Assembly: GCF_002082015.1 (NCBI RefSeq)
Contig: NZ_CP015109.1
Coordinates: 994,001 to 1,058,000 of the forward strand
Source of the DNA: Sporosarcina ureae
GTDB lineage: Bacteria > Bacillota > Bacilli > Bacillales_A > Planococcaceae
DNA: 64,000 nucleotides
Direction: 5' to 3'
The translations under genes were made by a program, and so were the position numbers. The notes beneath the pieces are model-generated. The model did no database searches, was not told where the DNA came from, and saw nothing but the letters and a program-made list of their open reading frames with translations. Shown piece by piece: positions 25,062 through 34,393 of this stretch; within the stretch, counting starts at the first letter, position 1, and every line of letters starts with the position of its first letter.

Positions 25062-27113
25062 TTAATCTCTAAACCATTTCCGTCCCCACTCTTCAATCCC
25101 TTCCCAAAACTCTTTTTTCTTCTGATCCTTCTCTTCTTTCTTCTCTTTCTTTTCTCTTTCTTCCTTGGTCTTGTTCTTCTGCTTCTTCAGCTCTTTTATT
25201 TCTTCATCAATTAACGACAAATCAAATTTCTTTGTGGTTAATTCGCTTGCTGATTTTGAAACAACTTGCGCGAATATGGGTGGTGCGGTAAAGCTACTGG
25301 TGGATGTTAAATAATGGCCGGCGTCTGTTTGATCATATCCGAGCCAGACCGCACCGGCAATATCCGGTGTATAGCCAACGAACCAATGATCTTTTGAACC
25401 GTCCACTCCTTCAATTGGAAGCTGTGTGGTGCCCGTCTTCCCCGCCACGTCCACACCGGAAATTTGTGCTTTTTTGGCAGTACCTTCCTCTACAGCCCCT
25501 TGCAGCATATAGGTCATTTGCTGGGCAACTTCCGCATCTGTCACGCGTACAGACTCACCCTTCCACTTGCCGAGCACTTTTCCTTCCGAATCTTTAATTT
25601 CTGTAATCGCATGCGCTTCCTCCATCACACCATCATTCGCAAACGCGGAAAACGCTTGAGCCATCCGCAAAGGAGAAGTGCCTTTAACCAGTCCTCCCAA
25701 CGCTAATCCAAGTGCACGGTCATTTTTTTCTAATGAAATTCCAAACCGTTCAACAGCATGAACTCCATTTTTGATGCCGATCTCATTCAACAGCCAAACG
25801 GGAGGGATATTATACGACTGTGCGAGTGCATCGTACATCGTCACTTCCCCTCTATATGTCTGATCAAAGTTTTTCGGAGAGTATCCATCCATATCAATCG
25901 GTTCATCCACAAGCAAATCCGACATATGGTACCCTTCCTCAAGTGCCGGAGTATAGGCGGCAAGCGGCTTTAACGCAGATCCAGGCTGCCGTATGAGATC
26001 AGTCGCATTATTGAAGCGTCCCTGCGTATACTCCCCTCTCCCACCGACTAACGCCAGGATTCCGCCTGTTTTAGGATTTAGGAAAACAGAGGCGCTCTGC
26101 AAAAGTTGATCTGGCGTGCTCTTCGGAAAATAACGATCATCCGCATACACTTCTTCCAACGCATTCTGGACCGTCGGATTGATTTCTGTCGTAATATGCA
26201 ACCCACCGGACAATACTTCATTTTTCGTCAAATCATACCTATTGACCGCCTCGTCCACTACCCGGTCGATATAATACGGATATTTCGCTTTATAATCTGG
26301 CACTGTCGATTCAGCCAGTTCTATTTTCTGTCCAATCGCTTCATCGTATTCTTGCTGACTGCTATACTGTTCACGCAGCATCAACGACAACACCAGATTG
26401 CGTCGTTTCTCCGACTTTTCCATATTTTTCGTAGGTGATAAATTCGACGGAGCTTTAATGACGCCTGCTATGGTCGCAGATTCACTTAACGTCAATTCAC
26501 TGACATCCTTACCGAAATAGGTCTGCGCCGCACGTTGAACACCCCACGCCCCGTCACCGAAATAAATTTGGTTCAGGTAACGTTCCATGATCTCCTCTTT
26601 CGAATACACGCGTTCAATCTTCTTTGCGAGGATCAGTTCTTTGAATTTACGCGAGTACGTACGCTCCTGCGTCAAAAACGCATTTTTCGCAAGTTGCTGC
26701 GTAATCGTACTGCCCCCTGACACGATTTTACCTTTGAACGCGTTCTCGAGTAAGGCGCGTCCCATCCTGAAATAATTAATGCCGTGATGTTTGTAGAATC
26801 GTTGATCTTCCACGGAAATGACAGCTTCGATCAGCGTATTCGGAATCTGGTCGATCGATACACCTTCAATATTCGAATTCGAAACCTTACTGATCACTTC
26901 TCCGGTCGGATCGTAAATAACCGTTGATCTCGGTGCGGGTCCTTCGAGCTTACTTACGTCACTGAATGTGATGAAGACATTCAGTACGAGTAGTACGCAA
27001 AGAACAGCAAGCAGTGCACTGATCAATACGAAACGGATAATCTTGTTTTTCAGGCTTCTTTGCTTTTTTGGTGCTTTTTTATGTTGTAAAGCTTTATATT
27101 CGGATCTTTTCAT
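25062..27113 (-). CDS. Class A penicillin-binding protein (transglycosylase/transpeptidase)
   Basis: About 683 residues from ATG 27113 (behind GCAGGTGA; the frame upstream to 27164 lacks such a site). Cytoplasmic basic tail, one membrane helix (about 27-52: FVLISALLAVLCVLLVLNVF), a GT51 glycosyltransferase domain with EDQRFYKHHGIN and GGSTITQQLAKN, then a transpeptidase domain with the nucleophile in SALK (RQPGSALKPL), SYN and KTGTTQ. It polymerises and cross-links peptidoglycan. Length and layout resemble B. subtilis PBP2c/2d/4 (pbpF/pbpG/pbpD). The C-terminal tail is a highly charged Lys/Glu coil (KEEREKKEKKEEKDQKKKEF), unusual outside the cell. Stands alone. Confidence 0.9.
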   Translation of the reverse strand: MKRSEYKALQHKKAPKKQRSLKNKIIRFVLISALLAVLCVLLVLNVFITFSDVSKLEGPAPRSTVIYDPTGEVISKVSNSNIEGVSIDQIPNTLIEAVISVEDQRFYKHHGINYFRMGRALLENAFKGKIVSGGSTITQQLAKNAFLTQERTYSRKFKELILAKKIERVYSKEEIMERYLNQIYFGDGAWGVQRAAQTYFGKDVSELTLSESATIAGVIKAPSNLSPTKNMEKSEKRRNLVLSLMLREQYSSQQEYDEAIGQKIELAESTVPDYKAKYPYYIDRVVDEAVNRYDLTKNEVLSGGLHITTEINPTVQNALEEVYADDRYFPKSTPDQLLQSASVFLNPKTGGILALVGGRGEYTQGRFNNATDLIRQPGSALKPLAAYTPALEEGYHMSDLLVDEPIDMDGYSPKNFDQTYRGEVTMYDALAQSYNIPPVWLLNEIGIKNGVHAVERFGISLEKNDRALGLALGGLVKGTSPLRMAQAFSAFANDGVMEEAHAITEIKDSEGKVLGKWKGESVRVTDAEVAQQMTYMLQGAVEEGTAKKAQISGVDVAGKTGTTQLPIEGVDGSKDHWFVGYTPDIAGAVWLGYDQTDAGHYLTSTSSFTAPPIFAQVVSKSASELTTKKFDLSLIDEEIKELKKQKNKTKEEREKKEKKEEKDQKKKEFWEGIEEWGRKWFRD

Positions 27114-27280
27114 ATCGGTTTCACCTGCTTTATTGATGCGAATTTTGTTGGTTGAGTATAGCATAGTATAGACGATGGGGGTGTTTGAAAGTTGCGGATT
27201 TTGTCTTTTGGGGGATTTTGGTACAAATGTATGTAAAAAAAGACATTACGCAGAAGTTGGGCTTCTGGGTAATATCTTAA

Positions 27281-27345
27281 TAAAATACTTATACTTGAGA
27301 TTTTCATGATCGTTTACACATTCACGCTTTTTCGAATACAGATAG
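27281..27345. repeat. Degenerate family 2 repeat
   Basis: Inner part GATTTTCATGATCGTTTACA then CATTCACGC is recognisable; the outer arms have decayed. Downstream of AIM24 copy 1. The rest of 27114-27367 has no gene. Confidence 0.5.
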
Positions 27346-27367
27346 GGAATGTAAATTAAATACCCAA

Positions 27368-28129
27368 TTATTGAAGGAACGGTGCCATTAATACTTTTCC
27401 TGTTCCGCGGTAGACATTTACCAATCCTTCGCCTGAAGCCGCCGAACCCATAAGTGTTTTTCCAGAGCGTTCGACAGTAAATTCTAAACCGCCTGACCAA
27501 GCAATCGCCATATTCCCATCTATTTTTAACTCATCATTTTCTAACTCGATTTCGATAAGTTCCTCTCTCGGTATGGAAGATTCCAGTGCAATTGCGCCTT
27601 GCCCAGTAAGTCCCAGATTAAAAAGACCTTCCCCGCCCATTGCTGCAGAAGAAAGATTTGAGCGCATCACGGCCTTATGTTTTAATCCTGAATCACAAGC
27701 TAAAAATAGTCCATCTTCAATGACGAGTGACTGATCCCACTCATCAACATCCAGTAGCAAAATATGCTTATATGTTGGTTCTAGCACAAGTGTACCAGTG
27801 CCCGTGTACTCCGGTTTGATGCTCGATTCTTTGGTCATTTTGCCCCGAATCGTTTTTCCGATGAAGTCTCCTACTCCCTTAAGCCCAGTCGTCGCTTTCA
27901 CATCTCCCGCCATCCATTGCATGGCCCCTGCCTGAATCGTAATGTTGGACTGACTAACATCGCAAACTAGCTGTCTTCTTCTTACATTCATTTCAGAAGC
28001 ATAATATGCCGATTGGGCCGTAGCATGATTGACACTTAATTCTCTTTGAAACTCTACTACTTTAAAAGGGCCTAGTTCCTCCCTAATTTTCACATTCTCA
28101 TTATCTTCAAAGTTTTTAATTGTAAACAG
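27368..28129 (-). CDS. AIM24-family protein, copy 1
   Basis: 253 residues if started at CTG 28129. The open frame continues upstream to 28270, but similarity to the second copy (30319-31080) starts just before this CTG, where AGAAAGCGGGCGAT, close to the anti-Shine-Dalgarno complement, is present in both copies. The protein is the single-domain AIM24/TIGR00266-like beta-sandwich (VRRRQLVCDVSQSNITIQAG, ALESSIPREELIEIELEN, MGSAASGEGLVNVYRGTGKV). The family has unknown function; yeast AIM24 affects mitochondrial organisation and bacterial members are suspected membrane-associated scaffolds. A TATAAT (28176-28181) lies upstream in both copies. Confidence 0.8.
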   Translation of the reverse strand: MFTIKNFEDNENVKIREELGPFKVVEFQRELSVNHATAQSAYYASEMNVRRRQLVCDVSQSNITIQAGAMQWMAGDVKATTGLKGVGDFIGKTIRGKMTKESSIKPEYTGTGTLVLEPTYKHILLLDVDEWDQSLVIEDGLFLACDSGLKHKAVMRSNLSSAAMGGEGLFNLGLTGQGAIALESSIPREELIEIELENDELKIDGNMAIAWSGGLEFTVERSGKTLMGSAASGEGLVNVYRGTGKVLMAPFLQ

Positions 28130-28226
28130 AATAATCGCCCGCTTTCTGATTTTCTTTTTTGGCAATGTAATGGTAATTATAGCATGATTGAGGCTAGTAA
28201 AATTCACATTTCCTATGTATTGATGA

Positions 28227-28294
28227 AAGGTACCTGTGCCTGAAAATTTCATGATTGTATAAACATTCATGAAAGTTTCTCACACAGGTACCTT
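28227..28294. repeat. Palindromic repeat family 2 copy (near perfect)
   Basis: AAGGTACCTGTG ... CACACAGGTACCTT with the inner TTTCATGATTGTATAAACATTCATGAAA split by a small asymmetry. Between AIM24 copy 1 and the 28353 gene; the mirror-position copy at 30238 lies on the other side of that gene. Confidence 0.85.
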
Positions 28295-28352
28295 CTTTCA
28301 ATGCGCTCCAGAACATGCTGAAGTTGATCTCTAAAAAATACTTTCTTATGTT

Positions 28353-30146
28353 CTATATTTTCTCGCCTAACCGCTTGTACAAATTATAAAATGGGAAGGT
28401 TAGGAAGTCCTCTGCTTGCTGCAAACCTAACTTATTAAAATAATGGTTGGATTCTAATTCATTATTTAATAATATATTACAGCAAAGTTTAAGCATTATA
28501 TTTTCAACGTTATCTGTATGCTCTTTGATATCTACAATATGTTTAAGTTGCTCTTCGGATAGCTTCTGACTCTTCCTGTACAGAGTTTGGTAGTAGTTAA
28601 TAGAGGAAATATTGTAATCATCTATCGTAATCTTACTTAGTAGAAGGTAATCATAAATTGTTTCAGCAAGAAGGAGATAGTCTTCTTGCTTAGTCTTATC
28701 GTAGGTGTTTAGGCAATCTAAACAAAACTGATTTGTTCTTTGGAAAGTAAATGCATTATAGACATGGGAATCAGGGTGAAATGAATCTCTTACTAATTTC
28801 AAAGTTACGTTTGCTGCAGTTAACAAACCCTCAGGATCGACTAATAAATAAGGACTGACGGTGAACTTTTCTGATGTTTCATCAAATCCCAATGAAATTT
28901 CCTTATTCTTAAAGCTATCTCCTGCAACACTCTGCAATTTTTCTATTTCATTTGGAGAATAGAATGTAAGAATAGAATCCTCGCCCAAATTAATATATAG
29001 CATACCGACATCTGAGGGGTACTTCTTAATCACAGAATCGTAGTTTCCATCAATAAAAGCTTCCGTTAAGTTTTTTAGATAATCATTCAAAGTTACCTTG
29101 GTACCTTTCGAAACGTAATGATGAGGGATACCTATTTTGTCATAAACCTTAGTCATATCTTTTAACCACGTTATTCCCTCTTCTATTTCAGCATAATCGT
29201 CATCATTCCACTTTAAATCAGTAATCGTAATAGCACCATTAAATAATGAAACCGTTTCTTCTTTTTCGAATTTTTCTAAGAGTGATAAAACTCTTTGATG
29301 AGATTCCAAAGAATGGAAGTCTAAAATTTTGAATTTCGCTGATTTGGTTTTTCGATTATAAGAAATTAAAAAAGAATGTTCTAAGATAATCTCATCTGTT
29401 TCGCTCAACTCAGAAAACTTATAATGATAAGGAATGGAAACTCCATTAATTTCTATATATGTAGAACCTTCTTTACCGAATTCGTTGAATTTTACAAGAC
29501 CAAGTGGGAATTCTATATCTCCATCAACACCATAAAAGTACATTTCATGATTTACAAATGTATTTCGATCATTAGGTGATGAAAATGAAACCCTGGATGC
29601 TGTGAATTTCTCAAATTTACCAGAATGGAAAGAATGTTTTCCGATATATCCGACAGGTTGTCTTTTTTGTTCTTTAAGAAATTGATTACAAACAAAGGTT
29701 AGTGTTTTCAAATCATTGACATGGCCCAAAGAGATAGTCGTAGTTTGTTGTTGACCATAACTATCAATTAATAATTTCAAATCTAAGGGCAACAGAACTT
29801 TTGCAAATATCTCAACATCACCATTTACCATCACTTCACATACAAAAAATATTGCTCCACCTTCGTTATAGTAATTTCTCATATCATCAAGTTCTAATTT
29901 AGAATATTTTGTTTGTAGAGAAGAGAATTTTTCAACAGCCTTCCCTTTTACTTGGACAGGAATTCTTCCTGCTAATGAAGACTTTTTTAAGGAATTATCC
30001 CTGTATACAGAAATATGTCCATCAAAAGAGACCCCCTTATCACCAATAGGAATAGATGGCTCCAATGATGTACCTGGTTGCATTGCCATTGTCACAATTC
30101 TTGTCACGGCTAATGTTTCAAGTGTATTTGGATTTATATTTACCAT
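28353..30146 (-). CDS. Unknown protein with DUF4365-like N-terminal domain
   Basis: 597 residues from ATG 30146, behind GGGAGGATTTTAAT; the frame upstream to 30206 lacks a ribosome binding site. The first 120 residues (SFDGHISVYRDNS, RIPVQVKGK, EGGAIFFVCEVM, KVLLPLDLKLLI) resemble DUF4365, a nuclease-like fold (PD-(D/E)XK type, VQVKG core) found in defence and mobile contexts. The long remainder is helical and mostly unassigned; the last 150 residues could be TPR-like helical repeats. AT-rich. It sits between two family 2 palindromes, and these between two AIM24 copies, as if inserted between duplicates. Domain call is inference; the function is unknown. Confidence 0.6.
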   Translation of the reverse strand: MVNINPNTLETLAVTRIVTMAMQPGTSLEPSIPIGDKGVSFDGHISVYRDNSLKKSSLAGRIPVQVKGKAVEKFSSLQTKYSKLELDDMRNYYNEGGAIFFVCEVMVNGDVEIFAKVLLPLDLKLLIDSYGQQQTTTISLGHVNDLKTLTFVCNQFLKEQKRQPVGYIGKHSFHSGKFEKFTASRVSFSSPNDRNTFVNHEMYFYGVDGDIEFPLGLVKFNEFGKEGSTYIEINGVSIPYHYKFSELSETDEIILEHSFLISYNRKTKSAKFKILDFHSLESHQRVLSLLEKFEKEETVSLFNGAITITDLKWNDDDYAEIEEGITWLKDMTKVYDKIGIPHHYVSKGTKVTLNDYLKNLTEAFIDGNYDSVIKKYPSDVGMLYINLGEDSILTFYSPNEIEKLQSVAGDSFKNKEISLGFDETSEKFTVSPYLLVDPEGLLTAANVTLKLVRDSFHPDSHVYNAFTFQRTNQFCLDCLNTYDKTKQEDYLLLAETIYDYLLLSKITIDDYNISSINYYQTLYRKSQKLSEEQLKHIVDIKEHTDNVENIMLKLCCNILLNNELESNHYFNKLGLQQAEDFLTFPFYNLYKRLGEKI

Positions 30147-30237
30147 ATTAAAATCCTCCCTGCAGTTCATTATTGAATATAACTTACCAATAATTAAAAT
30201 CTCCATGTTAATCGCTAAAATTTCGAGTATTAATTTA

Positions 30238-30303
30238 AGTTACCTGTGCATGAAACTTTCATGATTGTTTAAACATTCACGTTTGTTTCTCACACAGGTA
30301 TCC
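30238..30303. repeat. Palindromic repeat family 2, near-consensus copy
   Basis: TACCTGTGCATGAAACTTTC then ATGATTGTTTAAACATTCAC then GTTTGTTTCTCACACAGGTA: outer and inner arms pair around GTTTAAAC. This is the clearest member of the family. Confidence 0.88.
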
Positions 30304-30318
30304 TAATTCTTTTCGAAT

Positions 30319-31080
30319 TCATTGAAGGAACGGCGCCATTAATATTTTTCCTGTTCCGCGGTAGACATTTACCAATCCTTCGGCTGAAGCCGCCGAACCC
30401 ATAAGTGTTTTTCCAGAGCGTTCGACAGTAAATTCTAAACCGCCTGACCAAGCAATCGCCATATTCCCATCGATTTTCAACTCATCATTTTCTAACTCGA
30501 TTTCGATAAGTTCCTCTCTCGCTACGGAAGATTCCAGTGCAACCGCTCCTTGCCCGGCAAGTCCCAGATTAAAAAGACCCTCCCCGCCCATTGCAGCAGA
30601 AGAAAGATTTGAGCGCATCACGGCCTTATGTTTTAATCCTGAATCACAAGCTAAAAATAGTCCATCTTCAATGACGAGTGACCGATCCCACTCGTCAACG
30701 TCCAGTAGCAAAATATGCTTGTACGTTGGTTCCAAAACAAGTGTACCGGTTCCCGTGTACTCTGGTTTGATGCTCGATTCTTTAGTCATTTTACCCCGAA
30801 TCGTTTTTCCGATGAAGTCTCCTACTCCCTTAAGCCCAGTCGTCGCTTTCACATCTCCCGCCATCCAATGCATGGCCCCTGCCTGAATCGTAATGTTCGA
30901 CTGACTGACATCGCAAACTAGCTGTCTTCTTCTTACTTTCATTTCAGAAGCATAATATGCCGATTGTGCCGTCGCATGACCGATACTTAATTCTCTTTGG
31001 AACTCTACTACTTTAAAAGGGCCTAGTTCCTCCCTAACTTTTACATTCTCATTATCTTCAAAGTTTTTAATCGTAAACAG
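30319..31080 (-). CDS. AIM24-family protein, copy 2
   Basis: 253 residues from CTG 31080, the same codon as in copy 1. The first ATG (30942) would remove the conserved FTIKNFEDNENVKVREELGP start, so it is internal. An in-frame TAG 27 bases upstream of the CTG leaves no other good start; AGAAAGCGGGCGAT precedes it. By eye the first 250 bp of the two copies are about 95% identical, and the products differ at only a few positions (e.g. IP to VA near ALESS). The pair forms 760-bp direct repeats that could recombine and delete the 28353 gene. Confidence 0.8.
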   Translation of the reverse strand: MFTIKNFEDNENVKVREELGPFKVVEFQRELSIGHATAQSAYYASEMKVRRRQLVCDVSQSNITIQAGAMHWMAGDVKATTGLKGVGDFIGKTIRGKMTKESSIKPEYTGTGTLVLEPTYKHILLLDVDEWDRSLVIEDGLFLACDSGLKHKAVMRSNLSSAAMGGEGLFNLGLAGQGAVALESSVAREELIEIELENDELKIDGNMAIAWSGGLEFTVERSGKTLMGSAASAEGLVNVYRGTGKILMAPFLQ

Positions 31081-31174
31081 AGTAATCGCCCGCTTTCTGA
31101 TTTTCTAATTTGTATGCAAGGTTAGGGTCATTATAACATGAGATTTTACGTAACTGATTTTTACAAAGAAAAAA

Positions 31175-31233
31175 CCTGTACAGCATATGACTACCACACT
31201 AAAATTTACGTGTGGCGGTTATATGTGTACAGG
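31175..31233 (-). terminator. Long hairpin terminator of the oxidoreductase gene
   Basis: Arms CCTGTACAGCATATGACTAC.. and ..GTTATATGTGTACAGG pair over about 24 bp with few mismatches; on the minus strand it ends in TTTTTTC. It lies between the oxidoreductase gene and AIM24 copy 2. Confidence 0.85.
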
Positions 31234-31245
31234 CTAGCTGCTAAC

Positions 31246-32178
31246 TTATTGAATCGTAATCACAATTTTACCTCTTGCATGATGTGTTGCACTTAAATCA
31301 TGTGCTTCACGCAATCCCTTTTCGGTTAACGGGAACGTATGACCAATATGAGATGTGACTTCTCCTTTTTCCATCAGTTGTCCCAGTTCTGCGAGTTGTT
31401 TCCCATTTGGATTTAACCATAAAGATTCCGCGGTAATGCCATTCGTTTTCGCCTTCTCTGCATTTGGTTCACCTGCAATTGAAACGAGACGACCGCCCTT
31501 CTTCACAACATCTAGACTCTTCTCTAAAATTTCTCCACCCATCGTGTCTACGACTAGATCCACGTCCTTTGCAACATCTGCAAAATCAGTCGTTGTATAA
31601 TCAATGAATTCATCCACGCCAAGCTCTTTCAGAAATGCTTCATTCTTGCTGCTCGCCGTAGAAAAAACGTAGGCACCGAAGCTTTTGGCAATCTGTATGG
31701 CATAGCTACCCACACCGCCAGATCCCGCATGAATGATAACCTGATCTCCCTTTTTCACTTGCCCAAAGTCAATCAAGCATTGCCAAGCGGTTAAGCCTGC
31801 CAACGGAACGGAAGCTGCCTCTTCAAAGCTGAGATGATCTGGCTTTAACGCCACTAACTCCTCATCGACCGCCACATACTCGCTGTATGTGCCATTCTCC
31901 ATGGCTGGACGCGCGAACACCGCATCTCCCTTTTTGAACTGCGTCACCTTGCTTCCGACTTCACTAATGATTCCTGCTGCATCCCAACCTAAAATTAACG
32001 GAAACTCAAAAGGCATGGCGTCTTTCAAATAGCCCTCCCGCACTTTCCAGTCAATCGGATTAATAGAAGTGGCATGCATTTCAATCAACACTTGCTGATC
32101 TTGGATCTCCGGTTTAGGAAGGTCTTTCTCCACTAACTGTTCCGACCCACCATATTGTTCAATTACGATTGCTTTCAT
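31246..32178 (-). CDS. Zinc-type alcohol dehydrogenase / quinone oxidoreductase-like protein
   Basis: A 310-residue NADP-dependent MDR-family reductase (QOR-like; lacks structural zinc cysteines). The GroES-like N-terminal domain includes WKVREGYLKDAMPFEFPLILGWDAAG (first and second half) and the GDAVFARP loop. The Rossmann domain has HAGSGGVGSYAIQIAK and a hydrophobic catalytic segment AGLTAWQCL. Likely reduces quinones or alpha,beta-unsaturated carbonyls. ATG 32178 follows AGGAGTGTAGTTGAA. Single gene with its own terminator. Confidence 0.88.
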   Translation of the reverse strand: MKAIVIEQYGGSEQLVEKDLPKPEIQDQQVLIEMHATSINPIDWKVREGYLKDAMPFEFPLILGWDAAGIISEVGSKVTQFKKGDAVFARPAMENGTYSEYVAVDEELVALKPDHLSFEEAASVPLAGLTAWQCLIDFGQVKKGDQVIIHAGSGGVGSYAIQIAKSFGAYVFSTASSKNEAFLKELGVDEFIDYTTTDFADVAKDVDLVVDTMGGEILEKSLDVVKKGGRLVSIAGEPNAEKAKTNGITAESLWLNPNGKQLAELGQLMEKGEVTSHIGHTFPLTEKGLREAHDLSATHHARGKIVITIQ

Positions 32179-32287
32179 TTCAACTACACTCCTTCTGATT
32201 AGTACACCTACATGATGTGGTTATCTGTACTTTCTATACTGTATACCCTGAATCATTTATCTCAATCGAAGGAGTGGAAAGATAGTG

Positions 32288-32339
32288 AAAGGTGCTTGTG
32301 CGTGGAATTTTCATTATTGTTTCTTGCACAGATTCCTAA
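32288..32339. repeat. Family 2 repeat with deleted centre
   Basis: AAAGGTGCTTGTGCGTGGAA ... TTGTTTCTTGCACAGATTCC; the inner palindrome is shortened. Confidence 0.5.
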
Positions 32340-32364
32340 TTTTAAGTATGGGACATGTTGACGC

Positions 32365-33048
32365 TTAGATATGTTTTTCAATTTCAGTGTTAATCCTATT
32401 TATGAATCTCTTTTGATGTTCATAGTCATCCCTCAAAATCATCCTATTAATCTTCTTACACGATATCTCATTTAAAACATTAATATTAAAAAATTCAATA
32501 GATGTGATTTTATCTATAGCTTCTTCCTTACCTTCTAATTCTGCACAAATATATAAGTAGCCAAATTTCTTTATTGAATAATTTAATGTGTTAAGCATCG
32601 AATTCTCCAAAGAAAAATCAATTTTGTTAAAAACATTCTTGCTATATACTAAAAAGTTATAGCAGACTTTAAATTGTAAAATCTCTTCGGCATCCCCCTT
32701 GTGGTCTTCCAGATATTTCCAAGTGCTATATTCAAATTGATTTGCTTGCAGATACTTATCCCCATAATGAATTGATTGAAAAATTCCATTTATCGTTTCA
32801 GAAATATCTCCCTTTGTTTTTAAATTATGCTCCTTACCGGGAGTTGAAATTGCATAGCCATAAGCAATTACTTCTGAAAAATATCTAGAAATAAAATCCC
32901 CATAAATCTCATTTAAATATTTTTTGTTTTCTCTTTTATATGTTAGAAAATTATTTATTACTTGTGAAAGTACGGCTGCCAATAAAGCTACTGACGCTGT
33001 TATTATAGCTGGTATATATTCATTAGGAATGTACTCCTCAATGTTCAA
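32365..33048 (-). CDS. Membrane-anchored protein of unknown function
   Basis: About 227 residues if started at TTG 33048 (GCAGGAG just upstream); the frame reaches TTG 33072. One N-terminal membrane helix (YIPAIITASVALLAAVLSQV) followed by a basic, then helical cytoplasmic region (FLTYKRENKKYLNEIYGDFI; later NSMLNTLNYSIKKFGYLYIC). No catalytic motif or known family recognised. Strongly AT-rich. It lies just downstream (112 bases) of the Mrr-like nuclease on the same strand, so it could be a partner, e.g. a membrane effector, but nothing proves this. Confidence 0.55.
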   Translation of the reverse strand: MNIEEYIPNEYIPAIITASVALLAAVLSQVINNFLTYKRENKKYLNEIYGDFISRYFSEVIAYGYAISTPGKEHNLKTKGDISETINGIFQSIHYGDKYLQANQFEYSTWKYLEDHKGDAEEILQFKVCYNFLVYSKNVFNKIDFSLENSMLNTLNYSIKKFGYLYICAELEGKEEAIDKITSIEFFNINVLNEISCKKINRMILRDDYEHQKRFINRINTEIEKHI

Positions 33049-33160
33049 TTGTTCTCCTGCTTTCTTAATCAATATCCGGTTAATTTTCTAATTAATTAAA
33101 CGCTGTGCAATACAACATTCAAAATCCGACATCTCAGAAGTACTGTTCATTAATCATCGT

Positions 33161-34147
33161 TCACTCAGGTACATAAATCCTCTGCAATGGCAATAGAGCT
33201 CTCCCTTCATTCGGCATACTTTCGTACCACTGCACGACTAAACGTACTAACTCTTCTAAATCAACCAAAGTAACTGAATTATGTTTTGCAACAGCTTGAG
33301 CTTGTACAGTAAATCCTCCAGTCGAGATAAATAGACAATTACCATCGATTGGATTTGCACCTAGGAGTTGCTGTACTTCTGGCGCAGATGCTGTCACTTT
33401 ACGATGTTTCACTTGCACTTTGATAATCGGTTTTTCAAATCCAAATGAATCTTTATACGCAAGGACATCTACTCCGCCATCAGGACCCTTAGGACTTACA
33501 CGAACATTGTATTTCATCGACTGCAATAGTGCCCCGACCAAATCCTGCATTTGCCAAGGATCTAATTTGTCTACCTTATCCTCTACCATTGCTAATGCTT
33601 TACCTATAAAATCTTCAATCACTTCATCTTCCTCAGGCTCCACTTCATCAATTTTTACTGGTTGTATCTGTTGATTCCTTAGCAACTGCATTATTTCATT
33701 TCCCCACTGATCGACACGAAATACAGTTAAAACGGATCCTAAAGTATTTTTCGCAGCTTGGGATAAACGATCTCTGTCTACAGTTTTAGATTCCCAATCT
33801 ACTTTAAGTGTGTTCGGGTAATCCGGGTTTCCTATGAGCGTGTCGTAAAAGTGAGATTCAGTTACCTTACCGATTAAATACTCCCTTTTTTCTTTAGAAT
33901 ACGAAATAATGTGATCGCCTTCTTCTATCTCTCTACTAAAGCGCCACACTTGACTAGTCCAACTATTTCTCGATTGTGGTTTAGCTTCATTAAACACTAT
34001 GTCTGCTTTTTCTCGCATCATATCTTTTGTGCGGTACTGCTTCGGATCTCCAAATTGTGGCCAACCAATTGAAACAATATCATTTTGCTTCCAAACAGGA
34101 ATTAATTCATTATTATCGCCAGCTCTAATCATCCACCATTTTGTCAT
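33161..34147 (-). CDS. Mrr-like restriction endonuclease
   Basis: 328 residues. The C-terminal part (about 195-300) is an Mrr-type PD-(D/E)XK nuclease: DPWQMQDLVGALLQSMKYNV helix, catalytic Asp in GPDGGVDVLAY (Asp223/Asp227) and QVKH (245-248), then the Mrr pattern APEVQQLLGANP and FISTGGFTVQAQAVA. The N-terminal part (WWMIRAGDNNELIPVWKQND, SIGWPQFGD, GDHIISYSKEKREYLIG) resembles the EVE/PUA-like modules that read modified bases. Together this predicts a modification-dependent (type IV) restriction enzyme. No methyltransferase is adjacent, in line with type IV. Confidence 0.82.
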   Translation of the reverse strand: MTKWWMIRAGDNNELIPVWKQNDIVSIGWPQFGDPKQYRTKDMMREKADIVFNEAKPQSRNSWTSQVWRFSREIEEGDHIISYSKEKREYLIGKVTESHFYDTLIGNPDYPNTLKVDWESKTVDRDRLSQAAKNTLGSVLTVFRVDQWGNEIMQLLRNQQIQPVKIDEVEPEEDEVIEDFIGKALAMVEDKVDKLDPWQMQDLVGALLQSMKYNVRVSPKGPDGGVDVLAYKDSFGFEKPIIKVQVKHRKVTASAPEVQQLLGANPIDGNCLFISTGGFTVQAQAVAKHNSVTLVDLEELVRLVVQWYESMPNEGRALLPLQRIYVPE

Positions 34148-34340
34148 TGTATTTTTATTCCCTTCAAAATAGGCTTTTTTATGTTATTGATTCAATTCAA
34201 CATCATACAAGTACCGTTCACTCTATCCTTTTATTTTCTATTCTTTAGTACCAATTATAACAATACTCCCAAAATATGATAGTCGAATAACGTAGTAGTA
34301 TCTACAATTGGAAGAAATTAATGAATTTAATAAATACTAA

Positions 34341-34369
34341 AAACACACCAGTAGAAATACTAGTGTGCA
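34341..34369 (-). terminator. Terminator of the HTH-VWA operon
   Basis: ACACACCAGTA-GAAA-TACTAGTGTGC hairpin followed on the minus strand by TTTTT. The gap 34148-34545 otherwise holds only a family 2 repeat. Confidence 0.65.
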
Positions 34370-34393
34370 TATATAAACTCTTCATTGGTACTA

